Part shown: piece after piece, positions 47,433-55,682 of the stretch
Layout of the letters: the number at the start of each line of letters is the position of its first letter
How positions within the stretch are numbered: position 1 is the stretch's first letter
Assembly (NCBI RefSeq): GCF_007676705.1
Contig: NZ_VEBF01000002.1
Span: 496,001 to 560,000 of the forward strand
Length of the DNA stretch: 64,000 nt
DNA from: Paenibacillus xylanexedens
Lineage (GTDB): Bacteria > Bacillota > Bacilli > Paenibacillales > Paenibacillaceae
Direction: 5' to 3'
Position numbers and translations under genes: made by a program
The notes under the pieces: model-generated
Told to the model about the DNA's origin: nothing
Databases searched by the model: none
The model's input: only the letters and a program-made list of their open reading frames with translations

Positions 47433-48038
47433 TTAATATGTGATCTCATCCATCATCTTCAAATTACGGTTCGAGATGCCGAGCAGATCCGTGAAAGTAG
47501 GCGTTAGATAATAGACAAAGTCCGGATCGTGCACATACATAATAATCTGCCCATACGTCCCTTCCTCCGTTGGATCAAAATCGAGCATCAGATACAGTGA
47601 ACCTCCTGCAATCGTTGCAAAAGGTATCCATGGTTTGTGGAACAGATACGGCTTGATCTCCGGGTCCAACTGGCTGATTTCCTCTGCAGAATAATACTCT
47701 TCCAACTTCTCATCCACTTCACAGAAGTATTGTTTGGTCTCTCGAATCTCTTCCAATGACATGAGATAAAATGGCGTACATCGACCCTCCTCGGCATCCC
47801 CTGGGTATAGCACATGCAACCCGTAACCACTGCCATCTTTGCTTTGATAAAAGGTACGAAAATCGCCAGGTAGCCTGACGCCATACTCCTTTTCGAATAG
47901 ATTCAGACTTTCCTCGGATGCACCTTCCCGATGTTGATATTCTTCGAACAATTGGCGAATCTCTTGATCCTGTATTCTCTTATCCAGCAAGCGATTCAGC
48001 TCGTCCATTAGCACGTTTAATGATACATTCGGCTCCAA
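47433..48038 (-). CDS. SMI1/KNR4 (SUKH) family protein
   Basis: This protein of about 201 residues has the SUKH core in EKEYGVRLPGDFRTFYQSKD, GSGYGLHVLYPG and PWIPFATIAGGSLYLMLDFD. SUKH proteins typically neutralise polymorphic toxins. The start is uncertain: TTG 48038 is 10 nt after GGGGAGG, while a GTG at 48047 is only 1 nt after it. It closes the minus-strand array of immunity-like genes. Confidence 0.75.
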   Translation of the reverse strand: MEPNVSLNVLMDELNRLLDKRIQDQEIRQLFEEYQHREGASEESLNLFEKEYGVRLPGDFRTFYQSKDGSGYGLHVLYPGDAEEGRCTPFYLMSLEEIRETKQYFCEVDEKLEEYYSAEEISQLDPEIKPYLFHKPWIPFATIAGGSLYLMLDFDPTEEGTYGQIIMYVHDPDFVYYLTPTFTDLLGISNRNLKMMDEITY

Positions 48039-48059
48039 TCTTACCACACCTCCCCTATC

Positions 48060-48482
48060 TCAGTTCTTCTTTTCTTGTAGATATTGATGATATCCCCAAA
48101 ACGCTTCTTCCTCACCGCCGCCCTCAATCAGAATCATGACTGCATAAGATAACAAATTAAGCCATTGTTCCATCAACGCCACCTGTTCGTCCGAGATGAG
48201 GTTGTTGCTGCGAAGCATACCCTCAGGTTCAACGGCCCAAGCACGTGCCATGTGAGTAATTCCCCATAGACCTGCCATGACTTCCCGATCCAGTGAAGGC
48301 CGTGCAAGTTCTGGTGCCAGAACCCGCAATATCTCCATCAGTTCATGAAAATTCTCCTCAATTAAATGTCCACGAAAAGGCCGCAGACTGCGAAGAAAAC
48401 CATTCTCCATCTTGGGATGACTCAGATCATCATAGGAAAAAGCATGACATTTTAATAAAATTACTGCCTCTTCACGTTCCAT
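48060..48482 (-). CDS. Unrecognised small helical protein in the immunity-like array
   Basis: This 140-residue acidic helical protein (MEREEAVILLKCHAFSYDDL at its start) has no known motif. It sits between a beta-propeller gene (31 nt upstream) and a SUKH gene (21 nt downstream) on the same strand, so it is probably in the same transcript. AGGGGTGAAGGA precedes ATG. Confidence 0.6.
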   Translation of the reverse strand: MEREEAVILLKCHAFSYDDLSHPKMENGFLRSLRPFRGHLIEENFHELMEILRVLAPELARPSLDREVMAGLWGITHMARAWAVEPEGMLRSNNLISDEQVALMEQWLNLLSYAVMILIEGGGEEEAFWGYHQYLQEKKN

Positions 48483-48513
48483 TCCTTCACCCCTTCCTGG
48501 TTGTCATAGTACC

Positions 48514-49815
48514 TCACCAGCGCAAAGGCTCTTCTCCACGCCACAACACATAACGCTCCAGCTCCCGAAGGGTACCTGTACCGATCCCGTATTCGTCCAT
48601 CTCTTTCGAATGAAGATCGAGCACATGCAACATGCCACCATACGTACCTACTGCAAGTTTGGACCGCTCTGGTGATACGGCGAGAGAAGAGATGGTACTG
48701 CCTACAAAATGACGCCATACTTCCTCACCCTTGTCATTCACACAATACAAATAACCATATGCATCCCCAAGCACCATACCCGCATCTATTTCCACCACTG
48801 CATACACACGTGCATTCTCGTCCATCACTGGCCAATCTTCCTTCGTTTCGTTACCTGAAATTGATTCCAGCGGGACCTGTATCGTGACTCCATTATAGAA
48901 ATGACATGCATTGAACCAGACGTTCTGGTCATCACTCGTGAATGCCGCATAATGAGGATAGCTGGATGCCGGATAGAGGGAATATGTCTTGTTCAGCTGA
49001 CGGTCCATCACCATATGATTGCTGCCTTGGCTGCCATAGGCGATCCATCGACCATCCCGTGATACAGATGCATGTCCCATATCTATCTGTGTATCCTCAA
49101 GCTCATACTCTTCGATCTCTGCCAGATCGGGATGCAGCAAGGTCACTTGATTTTGCGTTACAAGATATATCCCGTATCGCGAATGTATAAGTAGTGCCCT
49201 GCCTTCATCCATAGGTATAAGTCCCTCCAGTGTGCGTTCGGGATGCTCACAATCCGCAAGTGATTCAATTCGAGGTAAGGACGACTGTATCCGGGCTTGA
49301 ATATCCTCCCAACGATATATCGCCATCTCCTGCCCTTCCAACCTGCGATCAGGCTGACGGACAACACGAATACCTTCCGGTCCTGCAAGCGCATAGTCGA
49401 GCCCATCGGATGAGCAGCCTGCAAATGAATACGAAGAGAAAGACAGCCATCCGTGCTGATCCATCGTATATATCTGACCATTCTCCGTGAAAATCCCCGT
49501 ATGACATACACACGTTTCCTCATTCAGATAACCTACAACATTGACCGCCTGCATGGAAGCTTGAAACTCCTCATTCAGAGGCCAAGTCGCTGCGGGTAGC
49601 TCACGTCGAAGCACCTCCACGTCACCGCGGAGATTGGCCTGTCTTACCATACGAAAAACTTTAGTGCTCATTTCGTTTCTGGAGTCTCCCTCCAGCTCAG
49701 ATTCATCCAGTTGCTCTCCCTGCATACTTCTCCGTACAAACGCATTGACATCCCTTGCATAACGCTTGCCTTCATTGCGCCATTGTTCGGCGATGTCTTC
49801 CTTTAACCAGCTCAT
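48514..49815 (-). CDS. Beta-propeller-like protein
   Basis: The protein has 433 residues. After a helical N-terminal stretch of about 90 residues come repeated four-strand blades of WD40/YVTN style (IYTMDQHGWLSFSSYSFAGC, ASVSRDGRWIAYGSQG, YAAFTSDDQNVWFNACHFYN, SSLAVSPERSKLAVGTYGGM plus LHVLD). It has no signal peptide. It is probably a binding scaffold; the partner is unknown. GGAGG precedes ATG. Confidence 0.72.
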   Translation of the reverse strand: MSWLKEDIAEQWRNEGKRYARDVNAFVRRSMQGEQLDESELEGDSRNEMSTKVFRMVRQANLRGDVEVLRRELPAATWPLNEEFQASMQAVNVVGYLNEETCVCHTGIFTENGQIYTMDQHGWLSFSSYSFAGCSSDGLDYALAGPEGIRVVRQPDRRLEGQEMAIYRWEDIQARIQSSLPRIESLADCEHPERTLEGLIPMDEGRALLIHSRYGIYLVTQNQVTLLHPDLAEIEEYELEDTQIDMGHASVSRDGRWIAYGSQGSNHMVMDRQLNKTYSLYPASSYPHYAAFTSDDQNVWFNACHFYNGVTIQVPLESISGNETKEDWPVMDENARVYAVVEIDAGMVLGDAYGYLYCVNDKGEEVWRHFVGSTISSLAVSPERSKLAVGTYGGMLHVLDLHSKEMDEYGIGTGTLRELERYVLWRGEEPLRW

Positions 49816-49836
49816 ATCATGTCCTCCACTCTGCCC

Positions 49837-50571
49837 CTATTCATATGCCGTACAATGATTTGCTTGCAAAAATAGACTGATATCGTAATCCGTTGCCTCC
49901 TCCGCACCGTTCTTTTCTTCATAGAACAGGGCAACTTCTCTTCCATTCGCATAGTTAAAACGTAAGTATCCGCCCATCGAAGCCATAAACAACTTGCACA
50001 TGTACTCATTCTCCAACACAGCGTCCCACTTAAATTCCGTTTTACACGTATCGGCCAGTTCCTTCATGGAGCTTCCCTGTTCCGTCCCTGTAAAGTGATA
50101 AAACGTATGCTTCCGCAGCTCATTCCACGGTTCATAGTATGATGGTGCTATTGGTTTATCCTGACGGTAATACCCGCAATAGATCCGGTCCAGCGTTTCG
50201 CCAAATTCAGTCTCCAAGCATGTCCACAAGGTAATATTCTCATCATGACGCGGTAGCCACAACAGCCCCTCAATCTCTGGATGAACAGCCAGGAAATCTC
50301 CATCCACAGAACTACCAATGGTAATGCACTGCTCAAGTTGATGCTGACTTATGGGCGTTTCATCCGTATGTATCCAAAAATCATATTCAACAAAAGGCTT
50401 CAGTACTTCCGGGTCCGGTCTCTGTACATTCATCCAACCCGTGTATGTGCCCTCTCCGTATTGTTCAACCCAGGTACGGTATGACGAAGGTAGCGAGATA
50501 ACATGTTGCTGTTCAAATTGATTCAGTTCCTCTGCTGGAACCGGCTTAAGTGCACGGGACACAATATACAT
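49837..50571 (-). CDS. SMI1/KNR4 (SUKH) family protein
   Basis: This protein of about 244 residues has the SUKH signature LNQFEQQHVISLPSSYRTWV and EQYGEGTYTGWMNVQRP, then SSVDGDFLAVHPEIEGLLWL. The C-terminal half (after about residue 135) is a second domain with no match I recognise. ATG 50571 with GGGAGA upstream is preferred to 50604. It lies 21 nt before the beta-propeller gene. Confidence 0.75.
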   Translation of the reverse strand: MYIVSRALKPVPAEELNQFEQQHVISLPSSYRTWVEQYGEGTYTGWMNVQRPDPEVLKPFVEYDFWIHTDETPISQHQLEQCITIGSSVDGDFLAVHPEIEGLLWLPRHDENITLWTCLETEFGETLDRIYCGYYRQDKPIAPSYYEPWNELRKHTFYHFTGTEQGSSMKELADTCKTEFKWDAVLENEYMCKLFMASMGGYLRFNYANGREVALFYEEKNGAEEATDYDISLFLQANHCTAYE

Positions 50572-50616
50572 TTGTCGACATCTCCCATTCTCAGTTTGGT
50601 TCATTCGTTATCAGAT

Positions 50617-51177
50617 CTAAGCCAGTTCTTCCTGTACAATGTCAGTCCATACCCCTTTACGATTCAGAATGCGAATGGCAAATGCATCATATCCATCACG
50701 CTTGACCTGATCAAATCCCATACGCTCTCCCGTGATCAGTTCATACGTCCCATTTTCATCTACATCTTCGCCAAACTCTTCATCCCAAGGCACATTGTAG
50801 TAAGCCGTCAACTCTACCTCAAAGATGTCCTCTCCTTCAACATCCAGGTAAGGACGAAGTGGTCTGTCATTAATTGCTTCTTCCGAATAGGTCTCACATA
50901 ACATGGCATCATATCCATGCTTGGCTGCATCAATGAGCAGATAGCGCTCACCCGTTACCGTGTGTTCCGCATATACAAGAAGCGGTGTCGAATCATGCCA
51001 GGCAATCAGATCATCTTCCGTTAAGTCACCATAATAAAAAATATGGAATTTATCATGACCATCCGTCGTTTGAAGTTTGCCTTTCCACTCCACCTCATCG
51101 GTCTTGGTGTCTTCGTGCTGCTTTGTTAGTCCTTCCAGATATGCAGGTCCGTGTTGTACACCATACTCATTCATCAT
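50617..51177 (-). CDS. Uncharacterised acidic protein in the immunity-like array
   Basis: This 186-residue acidic protein has two similar-looking beta-rich halves (FHIFYYGDLTEDDLIAWHDS; ITGERMGFDQVKRDGYDAFA) and no recognised family. ATG ATG at the start has GGAGG 4 or 7 nt upstream, and the first overlaps the stop of the preceding gene by 4 nt (ATGA), so translation is coupled. It may be an immunity protein by context only. Confidence 0.6.
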   Translation of the reverse strand: MMNEYGVQHGPAYLEGLTKQHEDTKTDEVEWKGKLQTTDGHDKFHIFYYGDLTEDDLIAWHDSTPLLVYAEHTVTGERYLLIDAAKHGYDAMLCETYSEEAINDRPLRPYLDVEGEDIFEVELTAYYNVPWDEEFGEDVDENGTYELITGERMGFDQVKRDGYDAFAIRILNRKGVWTDIVQEELA

Positions 51178-51493
51178 CTCGCCTCCGATTTATTCATTTG
51201 GATGATAACTACTTTGTGTTCCTCATCCACCCTCAGTTTCACATCGATGTTTAGTTTGTCGCGAAATAGTGCCGTAATATTGATATAAGGATCGCGAACG
51301 GCTTCACCACCACCACCACCATTAGTGGAACGGCTCATTTCCTGATGAATAATGGATTTCACCAGCTGTTCGTCCCCTTTGCCAGTATTATTGTAGGTGT
51401 AGATGACCTGCCCTTCCTGATCGTACAGATTCAAGACCGTTGCAATACACCCAGAATGATTGCAAAAACAGTAAGTTTTACGCGTAGTTTCAT
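51174..51493 (-). pseudogene. Membrane-anchored small protein with apparent frameshift
   Basis: An ATG at 51493 with AAGGAGA upstream opens MKLRVKLTVFAIILG, a typical signal anchor, but that frame stops soon. One base later the reading continues as ATVLNLYDQEGQVIYTYNN and runs to KVVIIQMNKSEAR at 51174. The downstream frame alone starts at a TTG without a ribosome binding site. One missing base near 51450 explains this: a broken gene, a sequencing error or, less likely, programmed frameshifting. Function unknown. Confidence 0.6.
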
Positions 51494-51543
51494 GTCTTCT
51501 CTCCTTGCGGGTCTAACTCTTCATCTCCATCTTCATCTTCAAC

Positions 51544-52152
51544 TCATCCAGTCTTGTGCTGAAGCTTCGATAGTGTACGAACAACCACATCCCTGTTCTT
51601 TGCTTCCTTGATATAAGCAGGGATACTGTGTGAAGCCGTTCGTATAGGCATATTTCCGTATTTCACACGCAGATCTGCGGAAACATAAGCGATGAGATAA
51701 CTCAAGTGCTCCCGGTTCACAGCCCATATTATTTTCCCTCTGAAATCATCCATGAAGTATAATTCCAACCCGAACACAGGATCCTTTCCTGCACGAATCT
51801 CGGCAAAATACCTTTCATATGTCGGCTTGGCATGTAATTCAACCTGATTAACAGAACCACAATGCGGACATTCCACATGCGTCGATCGGTGAGACGTCTT
51901 CTTCTCGTCCGTGACTTCCACGTTAAACCAACGTTCACATACAGCACAATTACCCTTGGCGTTATATTGATACACTGGTTCTTCAAGTGCTTGAGCGTAA
52001 CATTCGAAACACTTCCAACCCAGTTGATCATTCCGTTGTTCAATCGAAGCGTGCCCACCGCATTTGGGACATTTCACATCAATCCGCTCTCCCCGTCGAA
52101 GAACCGAATAGAAACTGTACTTATATGCACCTTCATCTTCGAAACGTTTCAT
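51544..52152 (-). CDS. Double zinc-ribbon protein
   Basis: The protein has 202 residues. Two zinc-ribbon modules are visible: CPKCGGHASIEQRNDQLGWK with CFEC (about residues 28-52) and CAVCERWF with CPHCGSVNQ (about 69-103). A C-terminal domain of about 100 residues follows, with no recognised motif. Related proteins are annotated as TFIIB-type zinc-ribbon proteins. It is the first gene of the minus-strand array; GGAGG upstream. Confidence 0.72.
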   Translation of the reverse strand: MKRFEDEGAYKYSFYSVLRRGERIDVKCPKCGGHASIEQRNDQLGWKCFECYAQALEEPVYQYNAKGNCAVCERWFNVEVTDEKKTSHRSTHVECPHCGSVNQVELHAKPTYERYFAEIRAGKDPVFGLELYFMDDFRGKIIWAVNREHLSYLIAYVSADLRVKYGNMPIRTASHSIPAYIKEAKNRDVVVRTLSKLQHKTG

Positions 52153-52400
52153 TCCGTATCCACCCTCCTCCTGAAACTATGACACACACCGCGTCAGAAT
52201 ACTCAACATTTACCAATCCATCTCTCCAAAATTATATGAAACTCCGTTCCTCAGCACAAGGAACGATGAATGGTAAGACGATAGGGAATCACTCTAATAC
52301 GACTTACCCAAGTGTGTGCCCCATCACACCCATTTCTGCTCCAATAACGTAATCTATTACTAAATAACGAATGGAGTGAAAGAACGCCTGTTTTTTAGTT
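52153..52400. other. Divergent intergenic region between zinc-ribbon gene and nirK
   Basis: About 250 nt with no gene. It should hold the promoter of the minus-strand immunity-like array and the plus-strand nirK promoter. Only the FNR-type box at its right edge could be recognised. Confidence 0.45.
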
Positions 52401-52416
52401 TGTGAAAAACATCACT
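52401..52416 (+). promoter_or_regulatory. FNR/CRP-type box before nirK
   Basis: TGTGA-AAAACA-TCACT is a full match to the Bacillus FNR pattern TGTGA-N6-TCACT. Its centre lies about 28 nt before the chosen nirK ATG. Confidence 0.7.
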
Positions 52417-52436
52417 TGAGCAAAGGTTGTGCAGCT

Positions 52437-53432
52437 ATGTTTTCATTACTGAACCTGAATGTATATAAATGGTCACTCGTATTCGCCATTTTCACAGCCA
52501 CTCTGTCTCATTGTAGTTCAACCGATACAGTTCCTCCTGTTCACCAGAATGAAATTTCACCTACGGCTATCAGCCAAGCCCCGGTGGACCCGATCATCCG
52601 TAAAAAAGGCACCACAGTATATATTGAAATGACTGCCCAGGTTACAGATGTCGAAATCTCCAAAGGCGTGATCTACAACGCTTGGACATTTAATGGTACC
52701 GTCCCTGGACCCATTCTACGAGTGACCGAGGGAGACACACTGGTGTTCACGTTGAAAAATAAAGATTCCAGCTTGCCTCACTCCATGGATTTTCACGCTG
52801 TACATGCTGCCCCCAGCAGCAAATTTATTGATGTTATGCCAGGCGAGGAAGGCACGTTCACCTACCCAACCTCCTCACCCGGTGTATTCATGTATCACTG
52901 TGGAACCAAACCTGTCCTTGCCCATATTGCGAACGGTATGTACGGCATGATTATTGTTGAACCCAAGGCTGGATACCCTTCTGATCACTTGGTTGATCGT
53001 GAATATACCCTTGTTCAGAGTGAATGGTATAAAGAACATGATTACGAGGCCTTTTTGAACGGGGAACCGGAATATGTCGTATTTAACGGCAATGATTATG
53101 GATTGACCAAGCGCCCCCTGCTAGCCAAAGTAGGAGATACAGTGCGGATCTATGTCAGTAATGCCGGACCCAATGAAGTCTCATCCTTCCACATTGTCGG
53201 TACAATAATGGACCGTGTGTATACCGATGGTAACCCACGTAACATCCAGTATGGAATACAGACGGTTATGCTTCCCGCAAGTGGTGGAGCCGTCGTAGAG
53301 TTCACCGTAACCGAAGAAGGCGACTATCCGATTGTAACCCATCAGTTCAATCATGTAGCCAAAGGAGCTTCCGCTGTTCTCCGTGTAACCAAGGACGGTA
53401 TTGATCATGGCGGACCCGCAATGTCTCACTGA
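52437..53432 (+). CDS. nirK: Copper-containing nitrite reductase (lipoprotein form)
   Basis: This protein of about 331 residues reduces nitrite to nitric oxide. The signal peptide ends in LSHC, so it is probably a membrane-anchored lipoprotein, as expected in a Gram-positive cell. Copper ligands are complete: HSMDFHAVH (type 1 His, catalytic Asp, type 2 His), YHCGTKPVLAHIANGM (type 2 His, type 1 Cys, His, Met), and later SSFHIVGT (catalytic His) and THQFNH (type 2 His). The ATG at 52437 has AAAGG upstream; a TTG at 52416 is also possible. Confidence 0.92.
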   Translation: MFSLLNLNVYKWSLVFAIFTATLSHCSSTDTVPPVHQNEISPTAISQAPVDPIIRKKGTTVYIEMTAQVTDVEISKGVIYNAWTFNGTVPGPILRVTEGDTLVFTLKNKDSSLPHSMDFHAVHAAPSSKFIDVMPGEEGTFTYPTSSPGVFMYHCGTKPVLAHIANGMYGMIIVEPKAGYPSDHLVDREYTLVQSEWYKEHDYEAFLNGEPEYVVFNGNDYGLTKRPLLAKVGDTVRIYVSNAGPNEVSSFHIVGTIMDRVYTDGNPRNIQYGIQTVMLPASGGAVVEFTVTEEGDYPIVTHQFNHVAKGASAVLRVTKDGIDHGGPAMSH

Positions 53433-53481
53433 AACATGACAATGACTATGACTATCCTGAACCATTCGAGGTGATTAAACG

Positions 53482-54168
53482 ATGATCTGTGCGCACGAAG
53501 CGAAGGATGCCTGTTTCTCCAAAGTATCTCTGTTCCAGCATCTTGATCCATCCGAAGCAGCATTGCTGACCTCCCTTCTGCATACCCGTACTTATAACAA
53601 AGGTGAAGTTATCGTCCAGGAGGGCGAACGTTCAGATACGCTTTATGTGGTTCATCAGGGATGTGTGAAGTTATCCAAATACAACGAAAATGGCAAGGAA
53701 CATATTATCCGGTTTCTGTTTCCCGGAGATTTTTTCGGACAAGATTCCCTGTTACATCAAAAAGCACATGCGGCTAACGCCGAAGTTCTGGAGCCTTCGG
53801 CCATCTGCTCCATTAGCAAGCATGACTTTGACCAGTTACTTGAACATGATCCGAAGCTTGCTTACCATTTCCTGCTTGCCATTTCCAATCTTCTCCGTGA
53901 AACAGATGAATGGAACAGTTCGCTCAGTGCGATGACAACGGAACAGAAGATTGCTAAGCTGCTTTTGTATTTCCATACCCGAAATCATGCAAGGCATGAG
54001 ATCCGCTTGCCTGTTTTCAAAAAAGATATGGCTCTGTTACTCGGTATTACACCCGAAACACTTAGTCGTAAACTCGCCATAATGCAGACCCAGGGACTGC
54101 TTCAGGTTACAGGGAACTGCATCCTTATTCTTCAATTGGAGCAGCTTAGGGAAAAGGTTACCTACTGA
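53482..54168 (+). CDS. CRP/FNR-family regulator with Cys sensor residues
   Basis: The protein has 228 residues. An N-terminal cyclic-nucleotide-like barrel is followed by a C-terminal winged helix. Cys3 and Cys11 lie before the barrel, and Cys109 (AICSIS) aligns with Cys122 of E. coli FNR; Cys61 could be a fourth ligand. An oxygen- or NO-sensing iron-sulfur cluster is therefore plausible. The recognition helix ITPETLSRKL carries the E..SR pattern of E. coli FNR (TTGAT-type sites). GAGGTGATT precedes ATG, 49 nt after nirK, so co-transcription is likely. Confidence 0.87.
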   Translation: MICAHEAKDACFSKVSLFQHLDPSEAALLTSLLHTRTYNKGEVIVQEGERSDTLYVVHQGCVKLSKYNENGKEHIIRFLFPGDFFGQDSLLHQKAHAANAEVLEPSAICSISKHDFDQLLEHDPKLAYHFLLAISNLLRETDEWNSSLSAMTTEQKIAKLLLYFHTRNHARHEIRLPVFKKDMALLLGITPETLSRKLAIMQTQGLLQVTGNCILILQLEQLREKVTY

Positions 54169-54211
54169 ACTAAAGATTTGACAATAACACTGAGATGACA
54201 GAATAACAGCG
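54166..54211 (-). repeat. Truncated MITE-like element, fragment at the regulator stop codon
   Basis: TGAACTAAAGATTTGACAAT, then AACACTGAGATGACAGAATAACAGCG, matches the right end of the element (TIR plus GATGACAGAACAACC region) in reverse orientation. The TGA stop of the CRP/FNR gene lies in the TIR itself. Confidence 0.6.
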
Positions 54212-54242
54212 TATTTGGACAAGTATTAAATTTCACATCAGA

Positions 54243-54258
54243 TGTGAGTATCGTCACA
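54243..54258 (+). promoter_or_regulatory. FNR/CRP-activated promoter of the YlbF-family gene
   Basis: TGTGA-GTATCG-TCACA is a perfect palindromic FNR/CRP site. A TATACA -10 box lies at 54278-54283, which puts the box centre close to -41 from the expected start: classic class II activation spacing. Confidence 0.78.
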
Positions 54259-54314
54259 GTGCGGGCTTACGTTAGCGTATACAGTTAAGAAAAGATCTAC
54301 AGGAGGGTTTTGCG

Positions 54315-54740
54315 ATGAATACGATTGTTAAATTGGACAAACAGATCATTATGCACAAAATGCAGGAGCTATGTTCACTGCTGTTACAGGATGAAGGATA
54401 CAAAGAGATGCGGGACATGATTGATCAGTTTGCAGCAGATGAGCAGGCCACAGCCCAGTATGAGCGTTTTATGGAGAAACATCAGGCACTGGAGGAGAAA
54501 GAACGGCAAAATATTGAGTTGCTTGCCTCTGAAATTCAGGTATATGAAGAGGAAGAACGCGCTCTTTATGATCATCCCCTCATTCGTCGGTTCATCTATG
54601 CACAACGCGAGTTCAGCCAGCTGCATCAGCAGATCAGTCACTATTTCACGAAATCCGTGGAAATGAACCGTCTACCCGAAGCGAATGAACTGGGTAAAGA
54701 GGCTTGCGGGTGTGGAGGAAGCTGTTCCAGCAACCACTAA
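54315..54740 (+). CDS. YlbF-family protein with C-terminal Cys motif
   Basis: This 141-residue helical protein of the YlbF/YmcA family has the usual N-terminal helices (QELCSLLLQDEGYKEMRDMI) and FIYAQREFSQLHQQI near residue 93. The end is CGCGGSC (C131, C133, C137). In B. subtilis, YlbF/YmcA with YaaT form a complex carrying iron-sulfur clusters and acting in RNA processing. This paralogue is placed among nitrate-respiration genes under an FNR-type promoter, so it may couple cluster or oxygen status to this pathway. GGAGGG precedes ATG. Confidence 0.85.
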   Translation: MNTIVKLDKQIIMHKMQELCSLLLQDEGYKEMRDMIDQFAADEQATAQYERFMEKHQALEEKERQNIELLASEIQVYEEEERALYDHPLIRRFIYAQREFSQLHQQISHYFTKSVEMNRLPEANELGKEACGCGGSCSSNH

Positions 54741-54762
54741 GATCATCTTTTGTCTAAATAAT

Positions 54763-54809
54763 AAAAAAGAGTATCCGATCAGAATCCACTCTGTTCGGAT
54801 ACTCTTTTT
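54763..54809. terminator. Bidirectional terminator
   Basis: AAAAAGAGTATCCGA pairs perfectly with TCGGATACTCTTTTT between the convergent YlbF-family and ZIP genes. Confidence 0.88.
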
Positions 54810-54874
54810 ATATAGATTTAACTAATATTTACACGACTATGTAGAGGACAGCGATCGGAAGCTTATTCTGTCAT
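54810..54874 (+). repeat. Truncated MITE-like element, internal-deletion copy
   Basis: Left end TATATAGATTTAACTAATAT then TTACACGAC is joined directly to CAGCGATCGGAAGCTTATTC and TGTCATC, skipping the middle of the full element. It ends exactly at the ZIP gene stop codon. Confidence 0.6.
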
Positions 54875-55600
54875 CTACAGATCCAACAACAGCGATACAA
54901 GCAATCCCATGGATGCAATCAAACCCACGACAGGTCCGCCTTCCTCAAAAGCCTCCGGCATCATCGTCGAGCAGATCATCGCAATGATTCCACCACCTGC
55001 AAATGCACCAATTGCTGCACCCATCTCCTCAGGAAGCTGCTCGAGAAACAGATATCCACCCAGAGCTGCAAGCGCGGAGATCAGCAGTACACTCAGCCAC
55101 ATCAACATGATTTTCGCTCTGCTGTACTTGCTGCCCTGCAATCCAACCGTACTCGACAGACCTTCAGGGATGTTGCTGACAAAGATGGATACCACCAGCA
55201 CCACACTGACACCGTTTCCGGCCAGCAAGCTGGCTCCAAGCATGATGGATTCCGGGATAGCGTCCATTACTGTGCCTGCAAAGATCCCCAAGCCGCTTTG
55301 ATTCGAGTCTCCTGACCTTCCCGAGCGTTTACGCCCTGCCCCACCCTTTGCCGAGATGAGCAGGTCAAACAAGGTATACACGACGGCACCTGCCGTAAAA
55401 CCAATGGCTGTAGGGATAATCCCCCCATCATTCAGCGCATCTCCGAGTAGTTCAAAGGTAGCTGCCCCGATTAATGTACCTGTCCCAAAAGCCATGATCC
55501 ATCCGATGACTCGTTTGGGAATCTTTAGAAACAGCGCTGCGAGTGCACCAATGACAACCGCTGAGGCAGAGATGCCGCCCCACATGAATGCAGTCCACAT
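54875..55600 (-). CDS. ZIP-family metal transporter
   Basis: This 241-residue membrane protein has about eight helices. ZIP metal-site motifs are visible: DAIPESIMLGASLL and SNIPEGLSST (His is replaced by Asp/Asn in places). The loop after helix 3 is basic (GRKRSGRSG). It probably moves divalent metals such as zinc or iron; the FNR-type box upstream suggests an anaerobic role. It is the second minus-strand gene after ywiC, 138 nt away. Confidence 0.87.
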   Translation of the reverse strand: MWTAFMWGGISASAVVIGALAALFLKIPKRVIGWIMAFGTGTLIGAATFELLGDALNDGGIIPTAIGFTAGAVVYTLFDLLISAKGGAGRKRSGRSGDSNQSGLGIFAGTVMDAIPESIMLGASLLAGNGVSVVLVVSIFVSNIPEGLSSTVGLQGSKYSRAKIMLMWLSVLLISALAALGGYLFLEQLPEEMGAAIGAFAGGGIIAMICSTMMPEAFEEGGPVVGLIASMGLLVSLLLDL

Positions 55601-55682
55601 CCGGGTCGACCCCTCTCTTGTTCAATAATCTTCTATCATTCCATTAACCCTTGCCGACGAATCAAAAACAATACTGTGACGT

